Part shown: piece after piece, positions 5,294-13,641 of the stretch
Numbering within the stretch: position 1 is the first letter of the stretch
How the letters are laid out: each line of letters opens with the position of its first letter
NCBI GenBank assembly: GCA_964489215.1
Contig: CAZAYB010000040.1
Location: forward strand, 1 to 16,074
Length of the DNA stretch: 16,074 bases
DNA from: CAZAYB01 sp964489215
Lineage (GTDB): Bacteria; Planctomycetota; Phycisphaerae; Sedimentisphaerales; Anaerohalosphaeraceae
Direction: 5' to 3'
Position numbers and translations under genes: made by a program
Notes under the pieces: generated by a model
Seen by the model: only the letters and a program-made list of their open reading frames with translations
What the model was told of the DNA's origin: nothing
Databases searched by the model: none

Positions 5294-5449
5294 CTGAGCT
5301 ACTCTGGCATGATCAGCCTGATATGAAAGGGCTGTCATCCTATTGTTACAGGGTTCGTTTTAAATGCCTTGGCACTTTCTACCCGTTAGAAAAGAATACT
5401 GATACAGATTCTAGTCACCAGGCTGCCGACATCTATGCCTTCCCCGATT

Positions 5450-5487
5450 CAATATTAAATGATTGCCTGGCATATCCTAAAAGGGGT
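5450..5487 (+). promoter_or_regulatory. polC: TATA box and Shine-Dalgarno that decide the DP2 start
   Basis: ATATTAAAT at about 5450-5458 is a TATA box, so transcription should begin near 5480. That is after the upstream ATG at 5459 and before the GTG at 5495. AAGGGGT at 5481-5487 is a plausible Shine-Dalgarno 7 bases before the GTG. Confidence 0.5.
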
Positions 5488-5494
5488 AACTAAC

Positions 5495-8400
5495 GTGAAT
5501 GAGAAATACTTCGATATGCTAAAATCGGCATTGGACAGGGCATATTCCACCGCAAGCGAGGCAAGGTCCAAATGCCTGGATCCTGTGGACAGGGTCGAGG
5601 TGCGAATTGCGAAGGATGTTGCCGCCAGGGTCGAGGGTATCGTTGGACCGAAGGATATTGCTGAAGTTATTCGTGGAATGGAGAAGGGAGGTATGGCGAG
5701 AGAGGATATCGCCTTTGAAATTGCCAGGAAAATAGCGGCTGGAGAATTGTATGATGATAATAAGGAGAAGCTAATCGAACAAGCGGTACGGACAGGAGTC
5801 GGAATCCTCACAGAGGGGGTCCTTGTTGCACCGACCGAAGGCATATCCAAGGTGAGAATAAAGGAGAATCCTGATGGTAGCGATTTCGTTGCGGTTTACT
5901 ATGCCGGACCGATTAGGAGTGCTGGGGGGACAGCAGCTGCTTTGAGCATTGTACTTGCCGATATATCAAGACGGGCGGCAGGAGTGGGCGATTATCGGGC
6001 GACAGACACTCAGGTCGAGAGATATGTCGAGGAAGTCAATGTTTACGAAGCCAGGGTGACTCATCTTCAGTATATGCCATCAGAAAAGGACCTCCGCCAT
6101 ATAATCAAGAATTGTCCTGTATGCATTGATGGCGATCCGACAGAGGAGATTGAGGTATCTGCATATAAAGGAGTGCCTGGTGTTGAGACTGACAGAGTGA
6201 GGGGCGGAGTGCCTCTTGTCGCTTGTGAGGGAGTGGCTCTCAAATCTGCCAAGCTCCTAAAATACACCAAAAAGCTAAATCTTGGGTGGGATTGGCTTGA
6301 AGACATCATAAAGATAAAGAAAAAGGCGGATAAGATCGAGATAAAACCCGATCCCACCTATCTGGAAGGCCTGGTAGCCGGCAGACCTGTTTTCTCTCAC
6401 GCATCTGCAAAAGGGGGATTCCGTCTTAGATATGGAAGAAGCAGGACGAATGGACTTATGTCCAAAAATATTCATCCTGCCACCATGGTCCTATTGGATG
6501 ATTTTCTTGCTTATGGCACTCACATGAAGATTGAACGGCCAGGAAAAGGTTGTGTGGTGGTTGCCCATGAAGGTATCGAACCTCCTGTGGTGAAACTAAA
6601 AGACGGCACAGTGATGAAGGTGCATGATAGGGAACAAGCGATCTCGATCAAGGATAAGGTCGAAGAGATTCTCTTCTTAGGAGATATGCTCATCGCTTAT
6701 GGCGATTTCCTGAAATCCAATCATCCTCTTCTTCCCCCGGGATATTGTGAGGAGTGGTGGAGAAAAGAATTGGAAGAAGCGTCTGTGAAGGCACCCGAAT
6801 ATATTTCTGCTGTGCAGGCTTTTGATCTGGCATCTTCAAAGAGCATTCCTCTTCATCCTAATTACACATACAATTGGCATGATATTTCACTGGACCAGCT
6901 GTTCCTCTTATGTGGGCATCTCACCAGAGGCCACCTCTCTTTGGATGATGATAGGATAAGGTCCTTTTCTATCCCTCTTGATGAAGGACCCAAAAGAGTC
7001 TTGGAAGAACTTTTGATAGAGCATCGTGTTGTGGACGGTCATATCATACTTGAAACTGATGAGGCATATTCCCTTCTCATGAGTCTGGGGATGCTTAAAG
7101 AAGGAGAAGTGCTATCCCAGGGCATCCCTGATCTGTTGAACACCAGACACTCCGACACCCTCAACCTCGTGAATAAAATGTCAGGAATCACGATACGGGC
7201 AAAAGCACCTACATATATAGGTGGGAGGATGGGACGGCCTGAAAAGGCAAAGGAGAGAAAGATGGACGGAAGTCCTCAGGTACTCTTTCCTACCGGTTCA
7301 TTCAAGAACAGGAGTCTGATGAAAATCTATCGTTCCCTTAAATCAAGAGAGGCTGAGAAGACGATTAATGTCGAGATTGCAAGATACCGCTGTTCGAGCT
7401 GCAATGCTGTCGGATTCTATCATAAATGCGAGATCTGCAGTAGCATCGCAAAACCTGAGAATGTCTGTCAGGAGTGCGGGATACCGACCGGATTGGAGGA
7501 GCATTGTCAGAGGGCCACCCAGCCTTTTGAGAGAAGACCTATTAACATTGTGGATCTCTTCGAGTCTGCGAGGGATAAAATAGGCTTTCTACCTGAAGAT
7601 GTGAAAGGAGTCAGAGGACTTTCCAATTCCGTAAAAATACCCGAGAGATTGGAAAAAGGCCTCCTGCGTGCCAAGCACAATATTTATGTATTCAGGGATG
7701 GGACCTGCAGGTTTGATGCCACTGATGTAACCTTATCTCATTTCATTCCTGATGAGGCCGGCGTTTCCATAGAATGCCTGCATGATCTTGGTTATGAAAA
7801 AGATTATCTGGGTGCTCCTCTAGAGAGGGGGGACCAGATAGTTCCTTTGAAGCATCAGGATGTCATACTCGCCGAATCCTGTGCAGAATATTTTTTTAGG
7901 GTAGCCTCTTTCATAGATGAGATGCTGATTAACCTCTACAATCTGAAGCCTTTCTATGATCTCAAGTCGAAAGAGGACCTGGCAGGTCATATGGCAGTAG
8001 GGCTTTCCCCCCATACAAGTGCAGGTGCACTGTGCAGGATAGTCGGTTTTACCAAAGCCAATGTCGGTTATGCCCATCCGTATTTTCACACGGTGAAGAG
8101 AAGAAATTGTGATGGTGATGAGGATTGCCTTATCCTTCTCATGGATGCACTGCTTAATTTCTCTCTTCAGTATCTCAACACCAACCGCGGGGGTACTATG
8201 GATGCTCCGTTGGTCCTGTCTACTGTGGTGAATCCGAAGGAGGTCGATGATGAGGTCTATTGCATGGAGCTTGTCCATTCCTATCCCCTTGATTTCTACA
8301 GGGCCGCCAGTAGGATAACTCCCCCCTCTGATGTGAAGCTGAAGACTGTTCTTGATATTCTTGGGACTTCTGAGCAGTATGAAAGCATGCCTCTAACCCA

Positions 8401-8854
8401 TCCAGGAGGCTACACTCATAATGGAAATCTTCGAACTGCTTATGTAACTTTGCAGTCTATCCCGGAAAAAGTGGAAGCAGAATTCGCTCTCCATAAAAAG
8501 ATTAGAGCGGTGGATTCAAGGGATGCTGCCGAACGTTTGATCATGAACCATTTCATACCAGACCTCTATGGGAATCTGAGATCCTATTCAAGGCAGACTT
8601 TCCGCTGCGTGTCATGCAATGAGATTTACCGCAGGATTCCGCTGATCGGAAAATGCACGAAATGTGGAGGAAAACTCCTCCTTACTATAAATAAAGGTGG
8701 AATAAAGAAGTACCTGAAAATAGCAAGGCAGATCGCAGAGGATTACGATCTTCCGAATTACCTCAAGCAGAGGCTTGAGATATTTGAGATAGAACTCAAG
8801 AGCATATTTGAGGATGACAAGGTCAAGCAGACAGGGCTGGCGGATTTCCTTTGA
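5495..8854 (+). CDS. polC: DNA polymerase D large subunit DP2 (catalytic)
   Basis: 1119 residues from GTG; an upstream in-frame ATG at 5459 would add 12 unlike residues. The large subunit carries the polymerase active site of the archaeal replicative polymerase PolD and pairs with DP1. Visible hallmarks: N-terminal YFDMLKSALDRAY and KCLDPVDRVEVRIAKD; CPVC at about 207-210; a cysteine-rich zinc module RCSSC...CEIC...CQECG beginning at about 633; the double-psi-barrel catalytic motif NCDGDED (N871, D873, D875); and a C-terminal zinc finger RCVSC...KCTKCGG from about 1038. The last residues QTGLADFL form a PCNA-interacting peptide. The gene is undivided and shows no intein at the catalytic motif. 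DP1 is not in the window. It is probably transcribed alone; the next gene has its own TATA box. Confidence 0.98.
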   Translation: MNEKYFDMLKSALDRAYSTASEARSKCLDPVDRVEVRIAKDVAARVEGIVGPKDIAEVIRGMEKGGMAREDIAFEIARKIAAGELYDDNKEKLIEQAVRTGVGILTEGVLVAPTEGISKVRIKENPDGSDFVAVYYAGPIRSAGGTAAALSIVLADISRRAAGVGDYRATDTQVERYVEEVNVYEARVTHLQYMPSEKDLRHIIKNCPVCIDGDPTEEIEVSAYKGVPGVETDRVRGGVPLVACEGVALKSAKLLKYTKKLNLGWDWLEDIIKIKKKADKIEIKPDPTYLEGLVAGRPVFSHASAKGGFRLRYGRSRTNGLMSKNIHPATMVLLDDFLAYGTHMKIERPGKGCVVVAHEGIEPPVVKLKDGTVMKVHDREQAISIKDKVEEILFLGDMLIAYGDFLKSNHPLLPPGYCEEWWRKELEEASVKAPEYISAVQAFDLASSKSIPLHPNYTYNWHDISLDQLFLLCGHLTRGHLSLDDDRIRSFSIPLDEGPKRVLEELLIEHRVVDGHIILETDEAYSLLMSLGMLKEGEVLSQGIPDLLNTRHSDTLNLVNKMSGITIRAKAPTYIGGRMGRPEKAKERKMDGSPQVLFPTGSFKNRSLMKIYRSLKSREAEKTINVEIARYRCSSCNAVGFYHKCEICSSIAKPENVCQECGIPTGLEEHCQRATQPFERRPINIVDLFESARDKIGFLPEDVKGVRGLSNSVKIPERLEKGLLRAKHNIYVFRDGTCRFDATDVTLSHFIPDEAGVSIECLHDLGYEKDYLGAPLERGDQIVPLKHQDVILAESCAEYFFRVASFIDEMLINLYNLKPFYDLKSKEDLAGHMAVGLSPHTSAGALCRIVGFTKANVGYAHPYFHTVKRRNCDGDEDCLILLMDALLNFSLQYLNTNRGGTMDAPLVLSTVVNPKEVDDEVYCMELVHSYPLDFYRAASRITPPSDVKLKTVLDILGTSEQYESMPLTHPGGYTHNGNLRTAYVTLQSIPEKVEAEFALHKKIRAVDSRDAAERLIMNHFIPDLYGNLRSYSRQTFRCVSCNEIYRRIPLIGKCTKCGGKLLLTINKGGIKKYLKIARQIAEDYDLPNYLKQRLEIFEIELKSIFEDDKVKQTGLADFL

Positions 8855-8875
8855 AACATATCTACATTTCGTTAC

Positions 8876-8885
8876 TTTTAAATAA
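8876..8885 (+). promoter_or_regulatory. TATA box of the 8910 gene
   Basis: TTTTAAATAA is centred about 30 bases before the ATG at 8910, giving an almost leaderless message. Confidence 0.5.
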
Positions 8886-8909
8886 TGTTTATTTGTGTTT
8901 AATTAAACT

Positions 8910-9848
8910 ATGTCAATTAGTTCTAACAAGAGTTTCAAAGTGATTCTGTGCAGGCATTTGGGTTATGTCGGGACCAGGGGTAATGTCAGTGACTTCGCAT
9001 TGAAAAAACTCAAACCGATTGTGGAATTCGCAATGGGAAGAGGGGGCAATGTTCAGCTGATCCACAATCAGATACCTGTGCTCAATATCAGGAATAATCT
9101 CCCCCCCTCTGTTTTTGAAAACAGCCTCAAGAATAGGAAAAGGGTGAGGGAATGGAAGGAGCATGCAAAAAGATGGAGATTGAATGCCCAGCAGGGGTTG
9201 AAAGATGCAGATAAGGGAAAAAGCTCTCCTTTTTTGGATGGGGATTTCCCTGAATTTTCATATTCTCTTGAGATGAATCAGAAGTCTCCCGGTTCCATCA
9301 TCCATAACCTCAATTTCTGTCCGTTTGATGCTAAAGTAGAGATGACATTGGCGAAATTGCATTATTTCGCTGCCCAAAGAGCTGTCGATAACGGGGACTT
9401 TGGAGAGGCGATGATGAATATAAAAGAGGCGAATGATGCAAAGGCAAGCTCCATACTATTGAAAAACGAGGAAATGATGAAGCAGCTGAAGAACTGGTCC
9501 AAAGAGGGGGATTCCGTCGTACTTGGTAGCCTCGAGGAGATAATGCTCCCGTCTATGTTAAGGGAGCATGGAATCAGGGCAGAGGAGCATATTGAAAATG
9601 TGATCCTGAACTTTAGGGAGGTAGCCATCAATTCTCTTCTAAAGAGGAATTTCGATAATCTCTATGACTTGGCATTATTGGATCTTATATTCACAAAAGA
9701 GATGGGCAGAAATGATTTTGATTGGTCAAAAGAAGATGATGTTGAAAAATGCTTTAAAATCACTCTCGAGGAATGGCATGAGATAAGAGAGAAGTATGCC
9801 AAGATAACAAATGGCCAGAATTCAATATCAGAAGAAAATAAAAAATAG
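8910..9848 (+). CDS. Unrecognised 312-residue soluble protein, possibly TraB/ChaN-like
   Basis: No family was recognised with confidence. The N terminus FKVILCRHLGYVGTRGN (residues 9-25) is a beta strand followed by a polar loop with R15, H16 and R23. Residues 69-105 are a highly basic helix. Residues 145-195 contain LAKLHYFAAQRAVDNGDFG and MNIKEANDAKAS. Residues 200-220, GDSVVLGSLEEIMLPSMLREHGI, read as a beta strand, turn and helix ending in a .HG motif. The order resembles TraB/GumN/ChaN-like proteins (a helix R/N..A..I.., then a VVGA.H..G...LL...G strand), but the usual histidine of that strand is absent, so this is a weak inference. The C-terminal third is acidic and helical. No signal peptide or TM segment. 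It follows DP2 by 55 bases and converges on a DUF4870 gene. Confidence 0.85.
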   Translation: MSISSNKSFKVILCRHLGYVGTRGNVSDFALKKLKPIVEFAMGRGGNVQLIHNQIPVLNIRNNLPPSVFENSLKNRKRVREWKEHAKRWRLNAQQGLKDADKGKSSPFLDGDFPEFSYSLEMNQKSPGSIIHNLNFCPFDAKVEMTLAKLHYFAAQRAVDNGDFGEAMMNIKEANDAKASSILLKNEEMMKQLKNWSKEGDSVVLGSLEEIMLPSMLREHGIRAEEHIENVILNFREVAINSLLKRNFDNLYDLALLDLIFTKEMGRNDFDWSKEDDVEKCFKITLEEWHEIREKYAKITNGQNSISEENKK

Positions 9849-9884
9849 AAAAGAAGAAATGGTTACTTGGAAGCCATTTCTTCT
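9836..9884 (-). terminator. 11-bp hairpin plus T-rich tract between convergent genes
   Basis: AGAAGAAATGG (9852-9862) and CCATTTCTTCT (9874-9884) are exact complements around an 11-nt loop. On the minus strand the hairpin is followed by TTTTCTATTTTTTATTTTC, an intrinsic-terminator layout for the DUF4870 gene, whose last codons lie in the stem. Confidence 0.65.
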
Positions 9885-10276
9885 GCATGTTTTCCGATTT
9901 CAGGTATCACATATCTCTCTCCAGTATAGACTTTATATGCTACAAACAATATATACAGATACGGCAGCAACATTATCGGGTAGATGCAGATGCCTACTCC
10001 GATAAACATAAGTGGTATGGAGATGATCGATAACAGGATACTTAATACAATGTATGCACCTGAGAATAACAAGGATTGCATTGCATGGAATTTCATATCC
10101 TTCTTTTTCTTAAGGTCCGTGAGCAGGACATACAAAGGGACAATAATTGGGATTGCATACCCCAATGCAGCGACAAGTCTATTGTCCTCGCTCATGGATG
10201 GTTCTGGAGATCTCGCAGGAGGTTCTGTTTGAGTCGTCTGGGTTGCTTGAGCAACTTTCGGTTCGTCTTCTGGCAT
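9863..10276 (-). CDS. DUF4870/Tic20-like small membrane protein
   Basis: 137 residues from ATG 10276. The N-terminal 30 residues are polar and rich in P, T, Q and E. Then come DNRLVAALGYAIPIIVPLYVLL (helix 1, read as DNRLVAALGY then IPIIVPLYVLL), the basic loop TDLKKKKDMKFHAMQSLLF with the family signature FHA.QSL, and two further TM helices ending in a Y-rich C-terminal helix before VIPEIGKHAEEM. The FHAxQSL signature and size fit DUF4870, a family of uncharacterised membrane proteins distantly related to Tic20. A GTG at 10285 would add three residues. The ATG is favoured because the TATA-like CTAAAATACATAAG (10297-10310) is about 27 bases upstream. Divergent from cysS, convergent with the 8910 gene. 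Confidence 0.85.
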   Translation of the reverse strand: MPEDEPKVAQATQTTQTEPPARSPEPSMSEDNRLVAALGYAIPIIVPLYVLLTDLKKKKDMKFHAMQSLLFSGAYIVLSILLSIISIPLMFIGVGICIYPIMLLPYLYILFVAYKVYTGERYVIPEIGKHAEEMASK

Positions 10277-10296
10277 ATATATCACGTCCTATTTGG

Positions 10297-10310
10297 CTTA
10301 TGTATTTTAG
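10297..10310 (-). promoter_or_regulatory. TATA-like element of the DUF4870 gene
   Basis: The minus strand reads CTAAAATACATAAG about 27 bases before the ATG at 10276, so a leaderless message is expected. Confidence 0.45.
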
Positions 10311-10342
10311 CCTTTTCTGATCATGCTTAATTCTTATGATAT

Positions 10343-10384
10343 ATTTATAAACATTTTATGGTCGATTTGAGTGTTAAGGATGTG
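10343..10384 (+). promoter_or_regulatory. cysS: TATA box and Shine-Dalgarno of the cysS operon
   Basis: TTTATAAA at 10344-10351 places transcription start near 10372. AAGGATGTG at 10376-10384, close to the GGAGGTG core, precedes the ATG at 10391. Both argue against the upstream ATG at 10358. Confidence 0.5.
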
Positions 10385-10390
10385 CCTTTA

Positions 10391-11845
10391 ATGAAAATTT
10401 ATAATTCTCTTACGAAAAAGAAAGAAGATTTTTTTCCTTCAGGGAGGGAAGAAATCCTGATATATGTATGCGGTTTGACACCCTATGATAGCGCTCACAT
10501 AGGCCATGCCAGGACCTATGTTGCTTTTGATATGATCAAAAGATATCTGATCAGCAAAGGGTACGATATTTACCATATACAGAATGTGACTGATGTGGAG
10601 GATAAGATCATCAAGCGATGCGCAAAGACTGGAGCGGATCCCAGGGAGTTGACAGAGCGATTCCAGGAAGAGGCAAAGAACCTTTTATCAAGATTGCATG
10701 TCATCGATGCTGATCTTTATCCAAAGGTTACTGAGCATTTGGATTGCATAATCCCGATGATAGGCACACTCATAGAAAAGGGTTTCGCATATGAGACGGA
10801 AAATGGAATCTACTTTGATGTCTCGAAATTCCGGGATTATGGAAAATTGTCTGGCCAGGACATGGATCAGATGAGATCCGGAGTCCGTAAGGGCATCACC
10901 GAAGGAAAGAGAAGTTCTCTTGATTTCGCATTGTGGAAGAAGGGGAGAAGCGGCATACTCGATTTCGACTCACCCTGGGGAAAAGGAAGGCCGGGGTGGC
11001 ATATTGAGTGTTCTGCCATTGCCAGGAAATACGGTAAGAGGACACTTGATATACATGGTGGGGCAAGAGACCTAATATTCCCTCATCATGAAAACGAAAT
11101 AGCCCAGAGCGAGGCGGCGACTGGAGAACAATTCTCCAGATTCTGGATGCATACCGGATTCCTTACGGTCAAGCATGAGAAGATGAGCAAATCATTAGGC
11201 AATTTCATAACCCTCAAGGATGCATTATCAAGACATTCCTCAAATGCCTTAAGATTATTCTACATCCAGACCCATTACAGGAGCCCTCTTGATTATGAGG
11301 AGCACCTTGTCACTTCTTCAGAAGAAGGGGTTCATAGACTTTTCAATTCCATGGGTTTGATCAAGGATGCTCTTGCTTCAGATAAGGAGGACCTGGGATA
11401 TGATTCGTTCAGGAAGGAGAGCGATGCTATTATCACATCATTCTATGAATCCATGGATGATGATTTCGACACCCCGCAAGCTCTTGCTTCGCTTTATAAT
11501 CTGATTAGACAGACCAATGCGCATATATCAGGGGAACGGATCGATAGGAATCAATTGAAGAAGATAGTTGAAATCCTGGAAAGGATGTTTTGGATCATAG
11601 GTCTTGAAGAGGAGAGAAAACCATTGGAAGAGAAGAAAGAAGAAATTCTGGGGATTCTTGGCGAATTCTCTTTAGAAGGAGCATCATCAGCAAAAGAGGG
11701 TCTTGAGAGAATAATAGATATCCGTGAAACGGCAAGAAAAGAGAAAGATTATGATAGGTCGGACAGGATTCGAAGCATGCTCAGTGAAATAGGCATAATC
11801 TTGGAGGATGATTCAGGCGGAGTCAGGTGGAGGATGGAGTCATGA
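10391..11845 (+). CDS. cysS: Cysteinyl-tRNA synthetase
   Basis: 484 residues, class I synthetase charging tRNA-Cys. The sequence starts MKIYNSLTKKKE as is usual for CysRS. The HIGH signature is H36-I-G-H39 in DSAHIGHARTYV. Zinc ligands by alignment are C27, C207 (WHIECSA), H232 and E236 (FPHHENEIAQSE). KMSKS is at 264-268, followed by LGNF. The C-terminal region has DDDFDTPQALASL and a final helix ending RWRMES, as in full-length bacterial/archaeal CysRS. A frame extension to ATG 10358 adds 11 unlike residues and lies before the expected transcription start. It is the first gene of an operon; its stop overlaps the archease start as ATGA. Presence of CysRS implies direct Cys-tRNA formation rather than sole reliance on the SepRS/SepCysS route. 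Confidence 0.97.
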   Translation: MKIYNSLTKKKEDFFPSGREEILIYVCGLTPYDSAHIGHARTYVAFDMIKRYLISKGYDIYHIQNVTDVEDKIIKRCAKTGADPRELTERFQEEAKNLLSRLHVIDADLYPKVTEHLDCIIPMIGTLIEKGFAYETENGIYFDVSKFRDYGKLSGQDMDQMRSGVRKGITEGKRSSLDFALWKKGRSGILDFDSPWGKGRPGWHIECSAIARKYGKRTLDIHGGARDLIFPHHENEIAQSEAATGEQFSRFWMHTGFLTVKHEKMSKSLGNFITLKDALSRHSSNALRLFYIQTHYRSPLDYEEHLVTSSEEGVHRLFNSMGLIKDALASDKEDLGYDSFRKESDAIITSFYESMDDDFDTPQALASLYNLIRQTNAHISGERIDRNQLKKIVEILERMFWIIGLEEERKPLEEKKEEILGILGEFSLEGASSAKEGLERIIDIRETARKEKDYDRSDRIRSMLSEIGIILEDDSGGVRWRMES

Positions 11846-12228
11846 GCTATCGTTTTCTCGAACATACCTCAGATCTCATAATAGAGGGGGAAGGTACGGA
11901 TTTTCCCGCTGCTCTTTCCGAACTTGCCAAAGGCATGTTTACCAGGATGGGTTCAGGAGACTCTGATGAAAATGTGATTATAGAATCCTCTGCTGAGACC
12001 CGGGAGGGCCTTATCGTGAGCTTTCTTACAGATGTGATCTTGGAATGTGAGACTATGCCTTTCACTCCCGCATATCTGGAAGTGCTTGATTATGGGGGCG
12101 GTTCAATAAGATGCAGGATTTTCGGGGAGAGAACGTATCCTGAGAATATTATCAAGGGAGTGACTCATCATGATCTTGAGATTCTGGAAAACGAAAAAAC
12201 CACAATAAAGGTGCTCTTTGACATATGA
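11842..12228 (+). CDS. Archease, activator of the RNA ligase RtcB
   Basis: 128 residues from ATG 11842, chosen because MSYRFLEHTSD is the normal archease start and the ATG forms an ATGA overlap with the cysS stop; GGTGGAGG at 11827-11834 is the ribosome binding site. Conserved features: HTSD (8-11; D11 is a metal ligand in known archeases), FPAALSELAKGMF (21-33), the segment up to ECE..PF (68-74), and KGVTHHDLEI (105-114), then the C-terminal LFDI with D127. Archease promotes RtcB guanylylation and turnover; RtcB joins tRNA halves after the splicing endonuclease cuts BHB introns. This fits the three intron-bearing tRNAs in the same window. RtcB itself is not present here. The downstream glycosyltransferase overlaps it by ATGA, so the three genes are translated as a coupled unit. 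Confidence 0.95.
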   Translation: MSYRFLEHTSDLIIEGEGTDFPAALSELAKGMFTRMGSGDSDENVIIESSAETREGLIVSFLTDVILECETMPFTPAYLEVLDYGGGSIRCRIFGERTYPENIIKGVTHHDLEILENEKTTIKVLFDI

Positions 12229-12926
12229 AAGTATCAATCGTGATGCCGACACTTAACGAGGAAAAGCTCATTTCAAAATCTTTGGAGTCCCTAAGGAATC
12301 AGAATTGCGATTATGACATCGAACTCATCATCGTTGATTCATACAGCAAAGATAGGACTCTCAAAATAGCAAAGAACTATGCCGATCAGATCCTCTTCAC
12401 CCCTCCAGGGATAATCGCTGCAGCAAGAGAAAAAGGAAGCAGGGCGGCCACAGGGGAGGTGATCGTGAGTTCTGGAGCGGACAATATTTACAATAGCAGA
12501 TGGCTTTCCGAACTCATCAAACCCATAGAATCAGGAAAGGCAATAGCCAGTGCGGGAAGACTGATTCCCAAGAATGCGAATGCTCTTGAGAGAATATTCT
12601 CGAGTGCTTTTTTATCCCCTTTCTCTGGATTTTCCCTTTCATTGGGTATACCTCTGGTCGCCGGCGAGAGTATGGCCTTCCTTAAGAGTTCATATCAAAA
12701 GGCAGGCGGTTTCCGGACCGATCTCGTCACTGGGGAGGATATAAATCTGATAAAGAGATTCATGGATTTGGGGGAGGTATCATATTGTCCTGATTCGATC
12801 GCCTATGTTTCCACGCGGAGGATTCGGGAATGGGGATATGCAAAATATTTATGGTTCCACGGATCGAATTTCATTAGGATGAACCTCACTGGAAAAACCC
12901 ATAGCATATATGAGCCTGTTCGCTGA
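12225..12926 (+). CDS. Family 2 glycosyltransferase (GT-A fold)
   Basis: 233 residues. VSIVMPTLNEEKLI (3-16) and ELIIVDSYSKDRT (33-45) are the nucleotide-binding half of GT2 enzymes. GSRAATGEVIVSSGADN (71-87) holds the metal-site region, but it reads S-S-G-A-D-N, with G84 where the first Asp of the usual DxD is found; D86 is kept. A later acidic motif TGED (about 169-172) is the expected catalytic-base region. There is no TM segment, so it is probably cytosolic or peripheral; donor and acceptor are unknown. The start overlaps the archease stop as ATGA, giving operon cysS-archease-GT. It ends seven bases from the convergent second glycosyltransferase. Confidence 0.9.
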   Translation: MKVSIVMPTLNEEKLISKSLESLRNQNCDYDIELIIVDSYSKDRTLKIAKNYADQILFTPPGIIAAAREKGSRAATGEVIVSSGADNIYNSRWLSELIKPIESGKAIASAGRLIPKNANALERIFSSAFLSPFSGFSLSLGIPLVAGESMAFLKSSYQKAGGFRTDLVTGEDINLIKRFMDLGEVSYCPDSIAYVSTRRIREWGYAKYLWFHGSNFIRMNLTGKTHSIYEPVR

Positions 12927-12933
12927 TAATATG

Positions 12934-13641
12934 TCATCTGATGGGAACATAATCCTTCCCACCGAGTATCTTCTTGATCGGAATCTCCGGAAGCTCGCTC
13001 ATTATCTTTAGATTGGAATAGTATAGCAGGGTCTTAAGGGCACCGTCCTCATTTATCCTTCTTTCCGAGGTTATGGCCTTTGGCTCTGGCAGACAGACCG
13101 TGCGTCCTGTTTTCATCAGTCGCAATTTAAAGCTGTTATCTTCCAGGGGCGTATTAGGGAATCCTCCTATCTTCTCGAATGTTGTCTTCCTCACCACTGT
13201 ATTGAAACCAAGCATTTCGGCTTTTCCAGCGAGTCCTTTCAGCATAAGGTAATTATTGCATATCCTTTCTATCATCTTCAGATGTTTTGTTCTTTTTGAG
13301 AATCTGAAACAATTCGATATGCCTGCGATCGTATCATCCTCCAGAATCGGGATGACAGAATCAAGATAATTGGATGGAATACTGCTGTCTGAATCAATAA
13401 ACACTAGATTTTTTCCTTTTGCCGTTTTTGCGCCTTCATTACGTCCTTTGGCAATCCCTGTTTCGGAATGTACCACTTTATCCGCTTCCTTTTCTGCGAT
13501 TTCAATGGTAGCATCCTTGGATCCTCCGTCAGATACTATCAATTCATAGCTGAAGTGCGTCTTCTGCTCTTTTATGCTCCTTAGACATTCCCTGATATTC
13601 TCCTCCTCATTCAGCGATGGGACTATAACTGATATGTCCAT
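12934..13641 (-). CDS. Family 2 glycosyltransferase (GT-A fold)
   Basis: 235 residues. ISVIVPSLNEEENI (3-16), ELIVSDGGSKDAT (33-45), GIAKGRNEGAKTAKG (62-76) and a complete metal-binding DSD (D83-S-D85 in VFIDSDSSIP) are standard for the family. PLEDNSFKLRL about 90 residues later supplies the acidic ED motif. No TM segment. The ATG directly follows the TGA of the upstream purN (TGAATG), with GAGG in the last purN codons as ribosome binding site, so the two are co-transcribed. It is similar in plan to the glycosyltransferase on the opposite strand but has the intact DxD; the two may be diverged paralogues acting in one surface-glycan or glycolipid pathway, which is inference. Confidence 0.92.
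   Translation of the reverse strand: MDISVIVPSLNEEENIRECLRSIKEQKTHFSYELIVSDGGSKDATIEIAEKEADKVVHSETGIAKGRNEGAKTAKGKNLVFIDSDSSIPSNYLDSVIPILEDDTIAGISNCFRFSKRTKHLKMIERICNNYLMLKGLAGKAEMLGFNTVVRKTTFEKIGGFPNTPLEDNSFKLRLMKTGRTVCLPEPKAITSERRINEDGALKTLLYYSNLKIMSELPEIPIKKILGGKDYVPIR

Larger units (their letters stand above)
5145..5308 (-). tRNA. tRNA-Met(CAT), probably elongator, with two introns (D loop and anticodon loop)
   Basis: Removing 5262-5293 and 5181-5238 leaves a regular 74-nt cloverleaf. The acceptor is GCCAGAG/CTCTGGC with A73, followed by T8-A9. The D arm is GCTC/GAGT (G10.U25) with loop AGTCGGTTA, and the anticodon arm CTCGA/TCGAG with loop CTCATAA, giving CAT. The variable loop is AGGTC and the T arm GGGGA-TTCGAAT-TCCCC. 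No CCA is encoded. CAT could also mark tRNA-Ile2, in which C34 becomes agmatidine; the GCC-type acceptor with A73 looks more like archaeal elongator Met than Ile2, and the acceptor is unlike an initiator. A TATA-like GCATTTAAAACGA at about 5362-5374 lies upstream with a leader of about 30 nt. The precursor is more than twice the mature length. Confidence 0.93.

Noticed and set aside
5459..5494. Upstream ATG as the DP2 start
   Set aside because: It overlaps the TATA box and precedes the expected transcription start; the added residues do not match DP2 N termini.
7820..8278. Minus-strand 152-residue ORF
   Set aside because: Shadow of the DP2 catalytic region.
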